Shown here piece after piece: positions 1 to 12,437 of a DNA stretch of 64,000 bases (its first letter is position 1; each line of letters starts with the position of its first letter). A program made the translations under genes and the position numbers. The DNA lies in NCBI GenBank assembly GCA_011317545.1, contig WUJK01000001.1, positions 2,399,001-2,463,000 of the forward strand. Reading direction: 5' to 3'. The notes below the pieces were generated by a model. That model did not search any database, was not told the origin of the DNA, and worked only from the letters and a program-made list of their open reading frames with translations. The DNA is from Coniella vitis. Taxonomy: Eukaryota > Ascomycota > Sordariomycetes > Diaporthales > Schizoparmaceae.

Positions 1-2074
1 GCAGTAGTTTCCCCCCGCATTTGACCCACAACCTTGGCTGGCCCCCGCGGGCCCAGCTGGGCGGTCAACCAGTCTTGGAGGGAAGGTGGTCTGAGCGGTT
101 GGCTTGCCAGGGCTTGCGTCGTGGCAGAGGCAGAGCGTGCAAGAGCCAGGACCCCAGACCCCTGCTCCGTGCCTGTAGAGGGCAGCCACGACTGTCGTGC
201 ATGGCGCGGTGCAGCAGAGGCGTTTTGGGGGCGCTGGAGCCAATGGCTCTTGGGCGAGGGGGAGGGTCAACTCTTTTCCTTCACTCTATCGTCGTCGTCG
301 GTGTCAGTCAGTTCAGCCAGCCAGCCAGCCAGGCACACACGCACCCACAACAGATCCTTTTCTTTTCAGGCTCATGTTCAGGTCCAGGTTCATTTTCCTT
401 CTCTGATGCGTTGGCGCTCGGCAAGAAAGGACCAGTCAGATCACTTGCGCGAGGCCCAGACATCGAGGCCGAGACGGACGAGGACAGAAGACGGGCCAGC
501 GCAAAGGGACCAAGAAGAAAAGCAAGACAGACACAAAGTCGACTTTTTGCTCTTTCTTTTTATTTTTTCCTGCTCCTTCCTTTCCCTGGGCTTTTCTCCC
601 TTTGCCAGCGCATCATCGTGTCTTCATCTTGCCGTCTCGACAGCGCACCCGTCCTCGAATAAGCTGCAGTCTGCAGTCTGCGGTGTGCACTCCGCAATAT
701 CGTCAATATCGATCGCAATCCCGTTTCTTGACCGGCCCTCGTTCCGCACCGTTACGAGCCGCGCATACGAGGCGGCGGCACTGCTCATGCTCGACCTGGA
801 GCAGATCGCAGACGCTACTTTTTACCCGAGACAGCGCAGCTTATAGATTTCAACGGCCCCTCTGCACTTTGGCGCGGCCATCATGACGGGCGCTCGAATG
901 ATAGCTGTGGCATTTGTCCATTGAGCATCCCGTGCAGCCCGTGCAGCCGGCCTCGAACCCCGAAACTGTCGACTCGATTCCTGCCACGACTGCCATCTGC
1001 AACCTGCGTGCGACCTGCAACAAACGAGCCCTGCCCGCTGCGTGTTTCTGTCGCCCAAAAGACCGACGAGTGAGACTTTTGAGACAGAGACTTGGGCTCT
1101 GCATACAACGTGCATGCGCGCTGCCACCCTAATCACTCTCTTGTCTCTTTCCACCACGTTCTCTTGCTGTATCGCCTTCTCCAAAACGGTCCAGCCAGCC
1201 AGCAATTCCGCGCCCAAATCGCCGCCCTTCTCCACCCACACTGGCACCCTCCAGTACCGTTAGCAGATATCGCCATCTTCTCCAGCACATGTACCAGCTA
1301 CACTCCCTGATATATGACAAGCCACTCCCGTGACAACCTCTCCAAGGCCGACACGCGCCAAAGAGTGGGGCCATGAAGCCGGCATCCGCTTCCTCTCCCT
1401 CCGGTCGGGGCCTCTCCAACCCATGTGCACAACCTCGATCCGTACACGAGACAGCAGAGGCTTCGCAGCGTCGTCACCTGCATCCTCACACACCCTCCGC
1501 TGCCCTCGCCGGATACCAGAGCGCCTCCTTGACTGCCTCGCGCCCCGGCCCGCCCCCTGCAGCCTCGACTGCTCCCACCTCCTCCGCCTCCACTGCAGTC
1601 TCTACTACCGCGCGCCCTGGCCCTCCCCAACAGCCAAAAGCCGCCGCCGCCGCCTGCTCCTCGCGCCGCAACACGCCGTCGTCCCTGTCCTTTTCCTTTC
1701 CCTTCCTCCTAGTCAGCTCCAACGCGTCCGTTACCTCGCTTGTGCCGTCCACTGCCGAGGGTAAGCCGATCCCGCTCGACCACGGCACTGCTGCCCACCG
1801 CACTTCGGCCTTGCGCCAACTCAACAGCAAACATCCATCTCCCGTTGCTCGCCACCAGTGCACCAAGTCTTCGGGCGCACAGAGCAGCACGTATTCCCAG
1901 CCTGTCATTGTCCGGACCTACAGCGGCCCGCCCGGCTCCCGAGGCCACTCGCGCTCCAACTCGCACTCGACTCGTCGCGGGACCCTGTCGACTACCTCCA
2001 CGTCTGTCTCGTTCGTTTCTCCGCCTGCTCACTCCAGGCCTGCCGCATCGCGCCAGAATGGTGGCTTGTTAAAC
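1..2074. other. Upstream/leader region, no supported gene
   Basis: This stretch is rich in C and CT tracts and carries short tetranucleotide runs such as CCAG repeats near 310-330. Several open frames cross it, including one at 34-846, but they overlap in different frames, are rich in Arg/Ser/Pro/His, and show no domain. From 1373 a frame is open and continuous with the downstream gene for 234 codons. I treat it as 5' leader, because the composition is simple (Ser, Pro, Thr, Ala) and the protein-like part begins at 2075. A longer N-terminus cannot be excluded. Confidence 0.4.
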
Positions 2075-3193
2075 ATGGCACGGGGCAAGGCCAAGAAGAA
2101 GATACCGTGGCCCTGGGGACGCGGGGGCGAGGCTGAGCACCACCACCACCACCAACACCAACAACAGCAGCAGCAGCTCGCACCAGACCGGCTACCCCCA
2201 CACGATGCCTTCTCCTTCAAGACCATCATGGCCAATTTGCAGGCCCAGTCAAGCGAAATGGACCAGGCGCTTGATGGTATCGCTGAGATATACGCTCGCT
2301 CACGCTACAGCTTGAGCAACCAGTACGAAGTCCATGTTGCTCCGCACGGCTCTGGCTCCTCCTTTGTCAGCTCTGTCCCTTCTTCGTCCAACAGGAGGAG
2401 AGGTCATGCAAGAGCCCAACATGGCGAGAGCGGACCGACATTGCAAGCCATCCAATCCGAACACGATGACAACGCAGGTAGTGCTCGGTCTCGTCAGAGA
2501 CGCCGTCACACGGGCCGCCGTCGTAGCGGTGCTTACAGTACACTGGAAACGATCATGTCCTCGAGCAGGTCCTCAGAGGAAGAGAAATCCAAAAAGAAGT
2601 CGGCCGCTGAACTGACCGAGCAGGTACGCGGCCGTGCTTCATCCAAGCCAGGCCAAAGTGACTCGGGCTCGCCCACCACCAGTTCAAAGAGTACCAGCGC
2701 CGCTAGAAAGAGCGGCGAATCTTCGAGGAATTTGACACGGAAACGCTCCAAGTCCTTTGCCAATGCCATCATCTATGCAGACACCAGCAAGAACCAGGGT
2801 ACCGGCAAGGCTGCGTCACCCCGAAACTCGTCTGCGGCTCTTGTGAGCGAACCTTGCCAGCCACAGACCTCGAGCAGTCATCTCGAGATTCGGACCACGC
2901 CCAATGAGTTATTTGGAGATGCCTCGACCCAGGGAAGCCAACCAGAATCATCAGAGGGCGGCGGTAGCGAGCAAACAGTCACTCGATACCTGCAAGGCCT
3001 GGCGCCACGGAATGAGCTGCACGCCACAAGCTCTCTGATGTCAGGATTGGGCAACTGGGTTCCCTGGAAGACTGTCTTTTCGCAGTCAGGTGTGGCCCCG
3101 ACATCTCCGAGCCATGCTGAAGGCAGTCTGCGCGAACTACTCAAGTCTGTTGATGTCAAACAAACAGGGAAGTCTGTGGAACGACTGGTGTGA
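2075..3193 (+). CDS. Conserved-looking Ser/Arg-rich fungal protein of unknown function
   Basis: This is a single-exon frame of 372 residues from the ATG at 2075 to TGA at 3191-3193. I do not recognise its function. The start was chosen because it opens with a compact basic/aromatic motif, MARGKAKKKIPWPWG, followed by a His/Gln tract (about residues 24-38). A helical segment follows, SFKTIMANLQAQSSEMDQAL, and is the part most likely to be folded. The middle is basic and Ser-rich (RSRQRRRHTGRRRS, then several SR/KS stretches) and looks disordered. The C-terminus contains GNWVPWKTVFSQ and SLRELLKSVD, which look like short linear or helical motifs. There is no signal peptide or membrane segment. 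The same frame stays open back to 1373, so the N-terminus could be up to 234 residues longer. It converges with the large Gln-rich gene across a 1.2 kb intergenic region. Confidence 0.7.
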   Translation: MARGKAKKKIPWPWGRGGEAEHHHHHQHQQQQQQLAPDRLPPHDAFSFKTIMANLQAQSSEMDQALDGIAEIYARSRYSLSNQYEVHVAPHGSGSSFVSSVPSSSNRRRGHARAQHGESGPTLQAIQSEHDDNAGSARSRQRRRHTGRRRSGAYSTLETIMSSSRSSEEEKSKKKSAAELTEQVRGRASSKPGQSDSGSPTTSSKSTSAARKSGESSRNLTRKRSKSFANAIIYADTSKNQGTGKAASPRNSSAALVSEPCQPQTSSSHLEIRTTPNELFGDASTQGSQPESSEGGGSEQTVTRYLQGLAPRNELHATSSLMSGLGNWVPWKTVFSQSGVAPTSPSHAEGSLRELLKSVDVKQTGKSVERLV

Positions 3194-4366
3194 GCATCAC
3201 ATTACTGTTAGCTAGGAGATGATGGACACCTGGCTTCTAAATAACAGCCCAATAACCCACGAGCGCGCCGTACTGGTCAAGATCCAGTATGTACACTTAT
3301 ACACAAAGCAAAAAAGAACATATAGGGCTGGAGTTTGAAGAACCAAAATGAATAAAATGACGAAGTGACAGGGCAAAAGGCGACAAAAACAACCAGGAGA
3401 TACCCAAAAGACGAAAGGCATATATATGTTCATTCTTCTGCCTTGAAATATATGTCGAAAAGAGGTTGTGTATATGGAAAATTCTGTACTGGGACCATGA
3501 TTTTATGAAGATTCATGTTCATTACGAGGTCATGATATATCTGGATGTTATTTGGGGCTTTGTTTTCATTAATCGGTATCAGTATTATAGCCATATCAGA
3601 GTAGGGGATCAATCCAAAAGAGTTGGCATCTGCGTCTGATACTCAAAATTATCATAGATGGCATCAAAAAGGATGTTCTGGAAATCATGTTTTCCTACAA
3701 GTTTCACTTGTACTTGGTCGACATTCTTGTTGTGGGGAGAGTATCACAATACGTTTGCGTGCAATATGTTCCTCGCGCTTGAGAACCGATGGGGCTTTTT
3801 TTTGATTTCGTCAAGTATCCCATTTCGTTTCCCTATCAGCAGAGATTTTGCATCGATCTGCTCTAACTAGCTTGAAAGAAAAGCCCAAACTTGCCATGCC
3901 AAGTTGTCCTGTTTGCACATGTGACCTTTTGTGTATGCTCTCCAACTGGTGAAGATCCCCAGTTCAACCTTGTTCCTCAAAGACTCCGCCATATGCCACT
4001 TGCGGGTCTATCTGTTGCCTCATGGATATCTTACAGATAAAAACACAGACTGAGAAAAGAAAGAGAAAAGACCATGACGCCCAGGCCGTCATCCATAGAC
4101 CATCGTCTCTTTTTGTTGTTGGGGGTGAGGGTGTTGCATGAACCCGAACATCGTCCGTTCCCTTTCCCCATGTGGAAAAACGCCAACGTAGAAGACGAAA
4201 AGCAAAAGAAAATGAAAAGACACCGGGTTCGAAAAAGTCACCCGAACCGGGGCAGAACAGATACAGAACAAAACGATCCCAAAGCCGAACTCCAGTCGCA
4301 CGCTTCAGAGCTCCTCCATTTTCCCCTGTCCCCCGCCAAACTCCATACGCGCAGTGCAGAATGGAA
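3194..4366. other. Convergent intergenic region (3' ends)
   Basis: This is the space between two genes that end toward each other, moderately AT-rich near 3300-3800. The open frames here are short and of low quality. It presumably holds the two 3' untranslated regions. No RNA gene or repeat of note was seen. Confidence 0.5.
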
Positions 4367-4877
4367 TCAGAACTTGCGGAAGTCGTATTTTGGCAGGGGA
4401 ATATCATCATCACCATCCGTTTCAATATCCTTTGCGGACACTGTGGCCGGTCTCATCTCCAATGCCCTCATCTTTTCCTCGTAGTCAAGCTTGGCCTTGA
4501 CCTTGGCCTTGCTCTTGTACTTCTTGCAGTTGAGCACAGGCTTGGCTTTGGGTATGGCTATGGCCTTGCCTTTTCCCTTTCTGTCCACGACTTCATGTTC
4601 CTCTTCCTCTTCCTCACCCGCCGCCGCCGCCAACTTTTTGTCCTCCTTCTTCCAATAGAGTTGATCGGCTTCAACATACCTCATGAGATTGCCAAACGGT
4701 TCCAAGTCAAACTCGTAGTCCTCCGTATCGTACTCCTCATCGCCTAGGGCCGCCAGACCTTCATCGTCGACGCCGTCGATTTCGGGATCAAAGAAGCCAA
4801 CGTAGGACACACTGGAGCCATCCGACTCGACATCGGCATCGTTGCCGTCATCTGCAGCCCAATCTCCAGGACCGGTA

Positions 4878-4931
<54 letters not shown>

Positions 4932-7900
4932 GTCTTGTCCTTCTTGGGCTTGATGCACGACGGACCTTCGCCGCCATTGTCGTCGTAGTCGTCGCCGTAA
5001 TCATTGAACTTTCTCCCACAAGCAAACCCCCCTGGTGCGTACTGATTGTACTTTTTCAGCAGAGGAAGATACAACGGCTCTGTGACACCGGGAGACTTGT
5101 TGGGCTTGATGGACGATGGACCTTTGCCGCCATTGTTGTTGTTGTCGTCGTCGTCGTCGTCGTCGTTGCTCTCACGAGCAAACTCCTCTGGTGCGAACCG
5201 ATCGTACTTTTCCAGCAGGTAAAGATGCAACGGGTCGGTGACACCGGGGTACTTGTAGGCGTAGTTCTTTGGCGGAGGGGGTTTCAGAGCCGAGCCTGGG
5301 ATGCCCGTGGACACCTTTGCAAAGTGAATGCGGTTCCTGTAGTTCTCGATGTCGAGTGCACGTGCGCTCCGTGCATCGTGCTTCGCGATGCGGTTCTCCT
5401 CGTCAATGACAGCCTGGCGCAAGAAGTCGTCCATGACGGGCCATTGCATTTTGATTCTCGGGTCGATGACTGTCTGGGGCACGGGTTGCAGTGGTTCGTC
5501 TTCGTCCTCATAGACATACTCGTATTGGACCTCATCGTCCGCCTCTTGCTGTGCATTGCCGGCACCATTGCCGCCGCTGCCGCCGCCGCCGCCTTCGTCC
5601 TCGTCTTCGTCTGACTGTTCCGGCCACAGCGGCGGGAGCAGGGTCCAGCGCATCGGATCGTCGACGCGCTGCTCGGGATAATAAAACCACGGGTCGTCGG
5701 TGCCAATCAACTCGGGCATGGGCGGGTCGGCCATGCGCGGCGGCTTCGGAAACCGCGGCGGCGGGTCCTCGGGCAGCGACTTGTCGTTGGCGTTGGGCGG
5801 CATCCAGAACCACGAGGCCTGCTCGCCAATGTCACGCGGCAGCGCGTAGCCGTCGTCCGGGTCCGGGGGGTCCTTTTCAAACACCAGCGCGCTCAGCTGC
5901 TCCTGCTCGTCGTCGGCGATGACGGCGCGCTTCTCGGCGCGCGTGAGCGTGGCCCACCGCTGCTTGAGCGCGTGCTTGGGCTGCCAGTCGTCGTAGTCAA
6001 AGGGGACGTTGCCCACTCTGCGGCCAAAGACGCCCGCGGGGGTCGTCCCCGCGCGCACCTTGGCCGACAGCCGCGGCAGGTCCTCGTCGCTCATGTACAT
6101 GTCCTCCTCGGAGGGGACCAGGTTGCGGCGCGCGACCCAGTCGACGTGGCCCCAGAACATCATGAACAGGATGTGCGGGCGCACGTCGAACGCGCCGCGG
6201 CGCACAATCTCCTCGCGGACGAGCTCGTCGGGCCGCAGCATGTGCAGGTGGCCCGCGCCCCAGCCCTCCTTGTGCTCCTCGCCCATGTCGGTCGGGTGCA
6301 CGCCAAAGAAGGCCTCGCCGAGGAGCAGAAAGTGCTGCACGAAGCGCTCGCTCATGCGGTACCGCAGCGCCTGGCGCACCACCTGCTCCGGCTCGGTGAA
6401 GGCCTTGCCGCGCAGGAGCTGCCACAGCGGGGTGAGGCCCTTGCGGGCGCCGAGGAATACGTCGCTGAGGGCGTGGCACCCGGGGCCGAACAGCGGCTCG
6501 TTGAAGCGCATGTGCAGCTTGATGAAGAACATCTGCGCGAGGTACAGGTCGCGCGCGGTCCAGAGGCTCGGGTTGTGGATGAAGGCGCGGCGCAGCGCGT
6601 TGGTGCTCATGTCCATGAGCATCCAGATCTTCTTGAGCGTGATGTGCATGTGTCGCGGGAGGGGGTGGCCGGCGCGCGCGAGGCAGGCGAGGATGTCGCG
6701 GACGCGCGTCTCGCGCTGGACGACCATGGCGAGGTAGTGGAAGCTGGGCACGCGGCGCCTGTGGTGGAGGAAGCCCGAGGAACTGGGTTTGTACCAGGGC
6801 GGTCTGGGAACGAGATCGATGAGGGACGTGTCTTTCTTCCAAAGCGTGCCGAGCGGGTCGGGGATGGTGTACTTGCCGTAGCAGCGCCACTTGAAGATCT
6901 CCCAGCCGTGTGGAGACTTGTGCTGAGTCCAGGCGGCAATGGTGGACTGGAAGCGGGCATTGACGAGGTCGTGGAACACGCGCGAGATGGAGTACAGGAG
7001 GATGATTTCCTTGACGGTGAGGTGCTTGGTGATGGCCACCATGAACCACCAGTCTGTGCAAAAGGATTCAATCAGGCGGAAGGGTGGGTGGACCGGGTCA
7101 GCAGCGGGCTCGTCCTCGGGGGCTTCCTCCTCGAGAGTCTTCTTCTCGCCGGAGAAGTAGCCCTTGTACGTGGGCGAGAGGCCCAGGACCGCCTCGTCGA
7201 GCTGGAGGCCGGTGAGAGCCAGCGCCATTTCCTCGTCTTCTTGCGAGTCGGCAGGCCGATTGGATGGTCCGGCAAGGTAAACCTTGCGGGCGGTACGATA
7301 GAAATCGTGCGACTTGCTGTCATCTTCGCTTTCTTCAACACGTCGCCTCTTGCCATCGCCTTCGTGATCTTGCATCTCGCTCTCGTCGTAGTCGGCGTCG
7401 CCAATGTCAGCAAGGCTTCTCTTGTTGTCATTCTTCTGGCTCCGCTTGAGCGCCATCAGCTGGGCGACTCTCAATTCTTCCTCGGCAGTCAAGGGTCTCT
7501 CGAGTCGGGCCTTGAAGTGGTTGATCTTGGCAAGGGTGTCTTCGTAGACGGGGCTATCGAGAAACGTGTCTTCCATTTGCACATCGCCATCCGCATCCTT
7601 TCCAGGTTCGTCGCCGACTGGTTCGCTCTGTGGATGGGGTTGGGGCTGACTCTGACTGGGGCCAGAGACAGTCTCGTTGCCAGCGTCGTCTTGGTTGGAA
7701 TCCGTCTGCTCGCAGAACATGGCATCGTCATCACAGGTTCCGTCGAAGCCATAGGAGTATGGGGCCACATGCTGCTGCTGGTGAGCCTCAACACGGCTTT
7801 GACGAGGGCTAGAAGCCCCGAGGCCAGCATCTTCATCTGAACCAGACGACTGTGCATAGACGACATCATCACTGTCAGCCGCTCCATCGTACCCAAAAAG

Positions 7901-10719
7901 GAACATACGGGTGGGATCTCGCTGCTGCGGGTCCACGGTGGCATGCTCGTTGGTAGAGTTGTGACTGTTGGCTGATGAGAGACCGTTGACAGACGAGTGA
8001 CCGTTGACAGACGAGTGACCGTTGACAGACGAGTGACCGTTGACAGACGAGTGACCGTTGATCAAAGACTGCTGGCCGCTTGGCGAAAGTCGGCCATTCA
8101 CTCGCGGCCGCACGTCATCGTCGTCACCTCCATCACTGCTTCGAGACTTCTCGTCGCTCTCGAATGCCTGACTGTCGCTAAGACCGCCTGCATCACCATT
8201 CAGGAGCGGCGCAGACTCCGAGCTGAGAGAATCATCAGTCTCATATCCACCACTACTGGAGTGCTCCTCTTGCTCGTAATCGTCTTCTCTCGCTCCCCAG
8301 TCGTCGACATGAGGCCACGGCCCGTGAGCAAGTTGCCGATGCACGCGACGGACCAAGGCGGCAATGCTGTCGTCATTGTGCCGGAGAGCACGCCGCCGAC
8401 GTCTGATGAGGGCAGCCCGCGGCACCTCGTGGACGCGAGGCCGCCGCCCATTCACACCGCGGCCATGCGTGACCGCAACCTGCGTCTCGGCGTGCTGCGT
8501 GAGCTCAGGCGCCTCCTCCACACGAGCCACCGGCATAACAATCAGGCCAGTGCGCCGCCAAGTTCCGGCTTCCTGATTGTCACTGCTGACATCGCCATTA
8601 TCGACGCCATCTGCCTGCTGCCGGTGTACTGTAACCATGCGCCCGTCGTCACGTGCATGCAGCGCGACCACGACCATTCGGCGTGAGGGGGCATCCTCCT
8701 GAACAGAGGTAGCCACGCTCGGGGGCGGGGCGGTCGTCCCGGGCTGCTGCTCGGTGGCTGGAGAGGGCAAAGTGGTAGTGACAGGTGAAAGGCCCAAGTT
8801 GTACCTATTGTTGATCTCCTGTTCCATCTGCTGAACCGTGGGCTGGCCTTCGTGCAAGTGGTGGTCAACGCCGTTCTGGAGGGGTGGCTGTACAGCTGGA
8901 GCTTGTACGGGAACGCTGTCGGTGGAGGCGGTGCGAGATTGATCACGCAGACCAGGCCCGTGAGGGGGGCTGGCGGCAGGATGGCGTGGGTCGGCAATTG
9001 GGGAGCCAGCAGACGCGACCTCAGCCCGGCTGCTGCGGTTGGCGCGCGAAGAATCGTCTATCGGTTGCTGCTGCTGTTGCTGCTGCTGCAGCTCGGACGA
9101 TGGGGCCGGTGGGCTGGATGGGCTGGATGATTCTGCCGCAGTGGACGGCGAGCTTTGAGAGCTGGTCGCGGTCCGAGTCGCTCTTCGTGCGGCTCTCCTC
9201 GCGGACGAGATGTCCCCATTCACAACGAGAGGTGGAGGGGGGCGACCTGCACGAGCAGCAGGACTGCTGCCCTGGCTAGTCTGGGCCGAGGGAGAAATAG
9301 GACCTTCTCGCGGCTGTTCAGTCTGGGGCTGCGGTTCGCCGGAGCCGTTGGAGTCGCGATGGTGGGCGTTCTGATCCACTCCTGGCTGGACAGGGATCGT
9401 ATACTGCGTGCCACCCGGTGCATAGGACCAGAATGCTGGATTCTCTCGGTGATGGGGAGGGTATCCATTGGGCTGTACCGAGTTGGCGCTGGACTCAGTC
9501 CAGCTGCCTGTCAAGGTCCCGTTGTGGCTTCCATCATGCGCAGAAGGACCTCCAGGCTCGGAGGACTGCTGAGAGGCGTGGTTGCCAGGGGCAGAAGACG
9601 AGGCAGGCAAAGAGCGTCCGCTGCTCAGAGGGTTGAGAGTCGCAAAATGACGCCAGTAGTGGGGCTGGAGCTGGCCATCGTACATGCCTGGCTGAGGAGG
9701 CTCGACGGCCCAGTAAGTGGGATCAAAGGGAGGGCCATGGTCATCATAAGGGTAGCCTCCCTGCTGGTGGCCATAGGGGTAGTCTCTTGCGGGCGCGGTC
9801 CAAGGCTGGTATCCAGCATAGACCGGTCCAGTCTGATAGCCAGGGTGGTAAGCCTCTTCAAAGGCGTTCTGGTGGTGGGGTCCGCCGTGTTGGCCAGCAT
9901 GCCAGCCTCCATTATGCTGCAGAGGCACATTCTGGGGCATCGGGCCACCCTGGGGCAAGGGGCCAGGCTGCTGGACGTAACCATTCGGCTGGACGTGGCC
10001 AGCCTGGGGAAAGGGGCCATTCTGGTGACCGTATCCATTCTGCTGAACAGGGCCCTGCTGCTGGACGTGGTTACCCTGGGGAAAGGGGCCATTCTGCTGA
10101 ACGTAGACATTCGGCTGAACAGGAGGGCCATTTGGATGGAAATATCCGTTGGGCTGGTAAAGCCCAGGCTGGTACAAATCGGCAGATGGAGCACCCCACT
10201 GTCCATGTCCAGGTCCATGGACACGACCGCCGCCGTCAGCTGCAAAGCCATTTACCTGGTGCTGCTGTTGCTGGTGGCGATCCTGGCGGTGGTGGTTGCG
10301 CGACTGCTGCTGCTGGTGGTGGTCACGACGCTGTGGCTGACGCCGCTGCTGCTGTTGAGGACGATTGCGGTTGCGTGCGTTTTCCTGAATCTCATTCGGC
10401 ATGTGCCGAGGTCTCTGGTAGTTGCCTCGGAGGCGAGATTGCTGCTGTCGGCCATGGGGTTGCTGGAAAGACAGGATATTAGACGCCTTGTCATTGGATA
10501 CGAGCCAGGATATTGGATGGGAGGGATGCTTACCTGAGAGTTCCCATCCTGTTGCTGAGAGCTATCAAGCATTGGAGTCTGGGTACCAGCGTGTGCGTAA
10601 TTGCCATTCTGGTGGCGACCATTCTGCTGGGAGCTGTTAGATACCTATCTTCGATCTCTATTTGTCTGTCTGTCTGTCTGTCGATCTGTGTATGAAAGCT
10701 TACCTGAGAGTCATTCAGG

Positions 10720-10754
<35 letters not shown>

Positions 10755-11147
10755 AGAGCTATTGAGCATAGCGGTTTGACCAATGGTGGTGTTAGGCTGA
10801 ACATGTTGCTGAGCACTATCAACCTATTTCAGACACTGTTAGATATGTCTCTTTAGTGTTCAGCCTTCGTTGTTATGCCTGCTCACCTGGGGATTGACCA
10901 GCTGCTGCTGGTGCTGGGAGCTATCCAGCGCGTTGTGAAGCCGATCACCTGCTGGCTGATTGTCTGGCTGGTCTCCGCCATCCAGAGCAACACCGTTGGG
11001 CATTGGAGTCTGGTCGTCGCCGCCGCCGCCGCCAGCCTGTGCTTGGTTGTGAGCCTGCCGCTGAACACCACTTGGCATCGCCCCCTGGCTGTGGGCCCGA
11101 GAGCGACGATTGGTGCGCAGTCGCTGCTGCTGCTGTCGACGATTCAT
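4367..11147 (-). CDS. Giant Gln-rich protein with a central F-box-like region
   Basis: The model has four exons: 10887-11147, 10704-10823, 10534-10644 and 4367-10462, encoding 2195 residues. Introns are 63, 59 and 71 nt and all sit between codons (phase 0). The first about 900 residues are low complexity: Gln tracts, many QPNG/QQNG-type repeats and Ser/Pro stretches. An acidic Ser-rich region follows. From about residue 1290 the sequence becomes globular: ESFCTDWWFMVAITKHLTV then LYSISRVFHDLVNARFQS, which resembles an F-box-like helical pair (inference), followed by some 300 conserved-looking residues with many Trp, Phe and His. The tail has acidic runs, a 52-codon duplication, an Ala tract and a Lys-rich end. 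The start MNRRQQQQ was chosen because upstream codons read as leader. Function is unknown; a ubiquitin-ligase adaptor is possible. There is no membrane segment. Confidence 0.68.
4951..5262 (-). repeat. Two tandem copies of a 156-bp coding unit
   Basis: Adjacent 156-bp units (4951-5106 and 5107-5262) in the C-terminal part of the giant protein are clearly related. Each encodes 52 residues with the order PGVT(D/E)PL, then LL(E/K)KY, then an AP..FA segment, an acidic run, and a G(G)(E/K)GPS.IKP ending. The units are diverged but in frame, so this is an older intragenic duplication. Confidence 0.8.
7982..8053 (-). repeat. Four perfect 18-bp repeats coding (VNGHSS)n
   Basis: Four identical 18-bp units on the + strand (ACCGTTGACAGACGAGTG) encode the hexapeptide VNGHSS in the giant protein. 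A degenerate fifth copy flanks them. Identical copies indicate recent slippage, so copy number probably varies between strains. Confidence 0.9.
10534..10886 (-). repeat. Tandemly duplicated mini-exon/intron units
   Basis: Exons 10704-10823 (120 nt) and 10534-10644 (111 nt) of the giant gene look like copies of each other and of the end of the first exon. Each starts after an acceptor of the form ATAG|GT and carries an (N/D)S(S/A)QQ motif near its start. Each then has T(A/P)ML(N/D)SSQQQ and ends in (D/N)SQ before a GTAAGC donor. The first exon ends ALDSSQHQQQ then NPQ before GTGAGC. Both internal exons are multiples of three with phase-0 borders. Confidence 0.75.
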
Positions 11148-12437
11148 TGTTTTGTTTTGTTGTGCTCGTTCGTCGATGTGTGCAACTATCCAACAACACG
11201 ATTGCGGGTCAAAGAGGGGCAGAATACACGCGTCGAGCTGAAGTGTAGCAGATGGGGGTTTGGAGGTTTGGAGGCTTGGAGGTTTGAAGACTGCGCCTTG
11301 CGGCGAAGGAAGCTTTGGGCAGAAGGGGTTTGGTGGGCTCAGAGAGCTCGTGTTCCTGGTTGAGGGGAACAGAATGGAAAGGTCCTTGAAGGAAAGTAAG
11401 AAGAGGATGGGGCAATCAATCAGTTGTATGCCGAAGCAAAACAATAACGAAGAAGAGTGGTGGGTATACCAAGTGATTGCAATGGTGGAGCGGTACAGTG
11501 GTTCAGAAGAAAGCGCGGTGGGAGAGAAGTGAAAGAGGTGAGGTAAAAGTGGGTAGTGGAAGGAGGGAAGAAAGAGACAACGCGTCGAGACGCGAGGAGG
11601 AAGATGTCAACAGTGGATGGGAGAGACAGATAGAGAGAGAGAGACACACACAAAGTTGCATGGGTTGCCTGAAAGCTGGACTGGCAAGCAAAAGTGAGAG
11701 GGGAGGGGATGGCAAGGTGATAGAGGAGGAGGATGGCTTGATGTCAACCCAGCAACAGGACCAGAGGAACAGGCAGCGACTCCAGACAGAACAGGCCCCA
11801 GCAGAGGGCATTTTCCAATGGACTTTCAAACCCTCCTCAATTGCAAAAGCACATATATCTGCCCTGCTATGCCATGATATACCATCACAACAGCAATATT
11901 GCAACACTATTCCCAACCCTTTACTCAGGCTCAGACCCCAATAACAGAGTCAAGTACCACGCGATTTCAGGAACCTAGAAGCTTCAATCTTTAGCGTTAC
12001 TCCGTTCTCTCAGATAGTTTCAAAATATCACATGGACGGGAATGGACGCGTAAAAGAATCATTGCAAGATTACCACTGGGCCTGTCTGGCCCATTTTCTT
12101 TTTCAAAAGCCAGCACTTTGATGATGCCGGCAATCCCCCACCAACAACGCCTGCCAAAAATTCAGATCAAGTCCAGGGGATTCATTCAGGATCACCAAGC
12201 CCAACCATAGAGCCCAACCTGGGCCGTTATCCCTTTGCCTCCACCCAACTATCAAGAGCAGATCTCGAATGCAGAATGCATATTCCTCCTCCTCATCAAT
12301 GCTACTACCACTTCTCTCACCCATTCAAAGGATAGCTCTCAGACCAACTACTCCATACCAGGGGTCATGTAACCAGGGGGAAAAGCATGCTATGCAATGC
12401 AACGTGCGGCATGGCACCAAGAATGCCAGTCTCAAAT
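11148..12437. other. Upstream region of the giant Gln-rich gene
   Basis: This region lies between the start of the giant gene and the 3' end of HAT2, both on the minus strand. On the coding strand it holds CT-rich leader-like tracts (GA runs at 11624-11650 on the + strand), consistent with a fungal promoter and 5' UTR. No additional gene is supported. Confidence 0.5.

Noticed and set aside
34..846. A 270-codon + strand frame at the left edge
   Set aside because: Low complexity, overlaps other open frames, and shows no family signature or splice continuity with the gene at 2075.
5972..7840. A 622-codon + strand frame opposite the F-box-like region
   Set aside because: It is antisense to GC-rich coding sequence of the giant protein, has no domain, and its composition (Val, Ala, Glu, Arg, His) is typical of a codon shadow.
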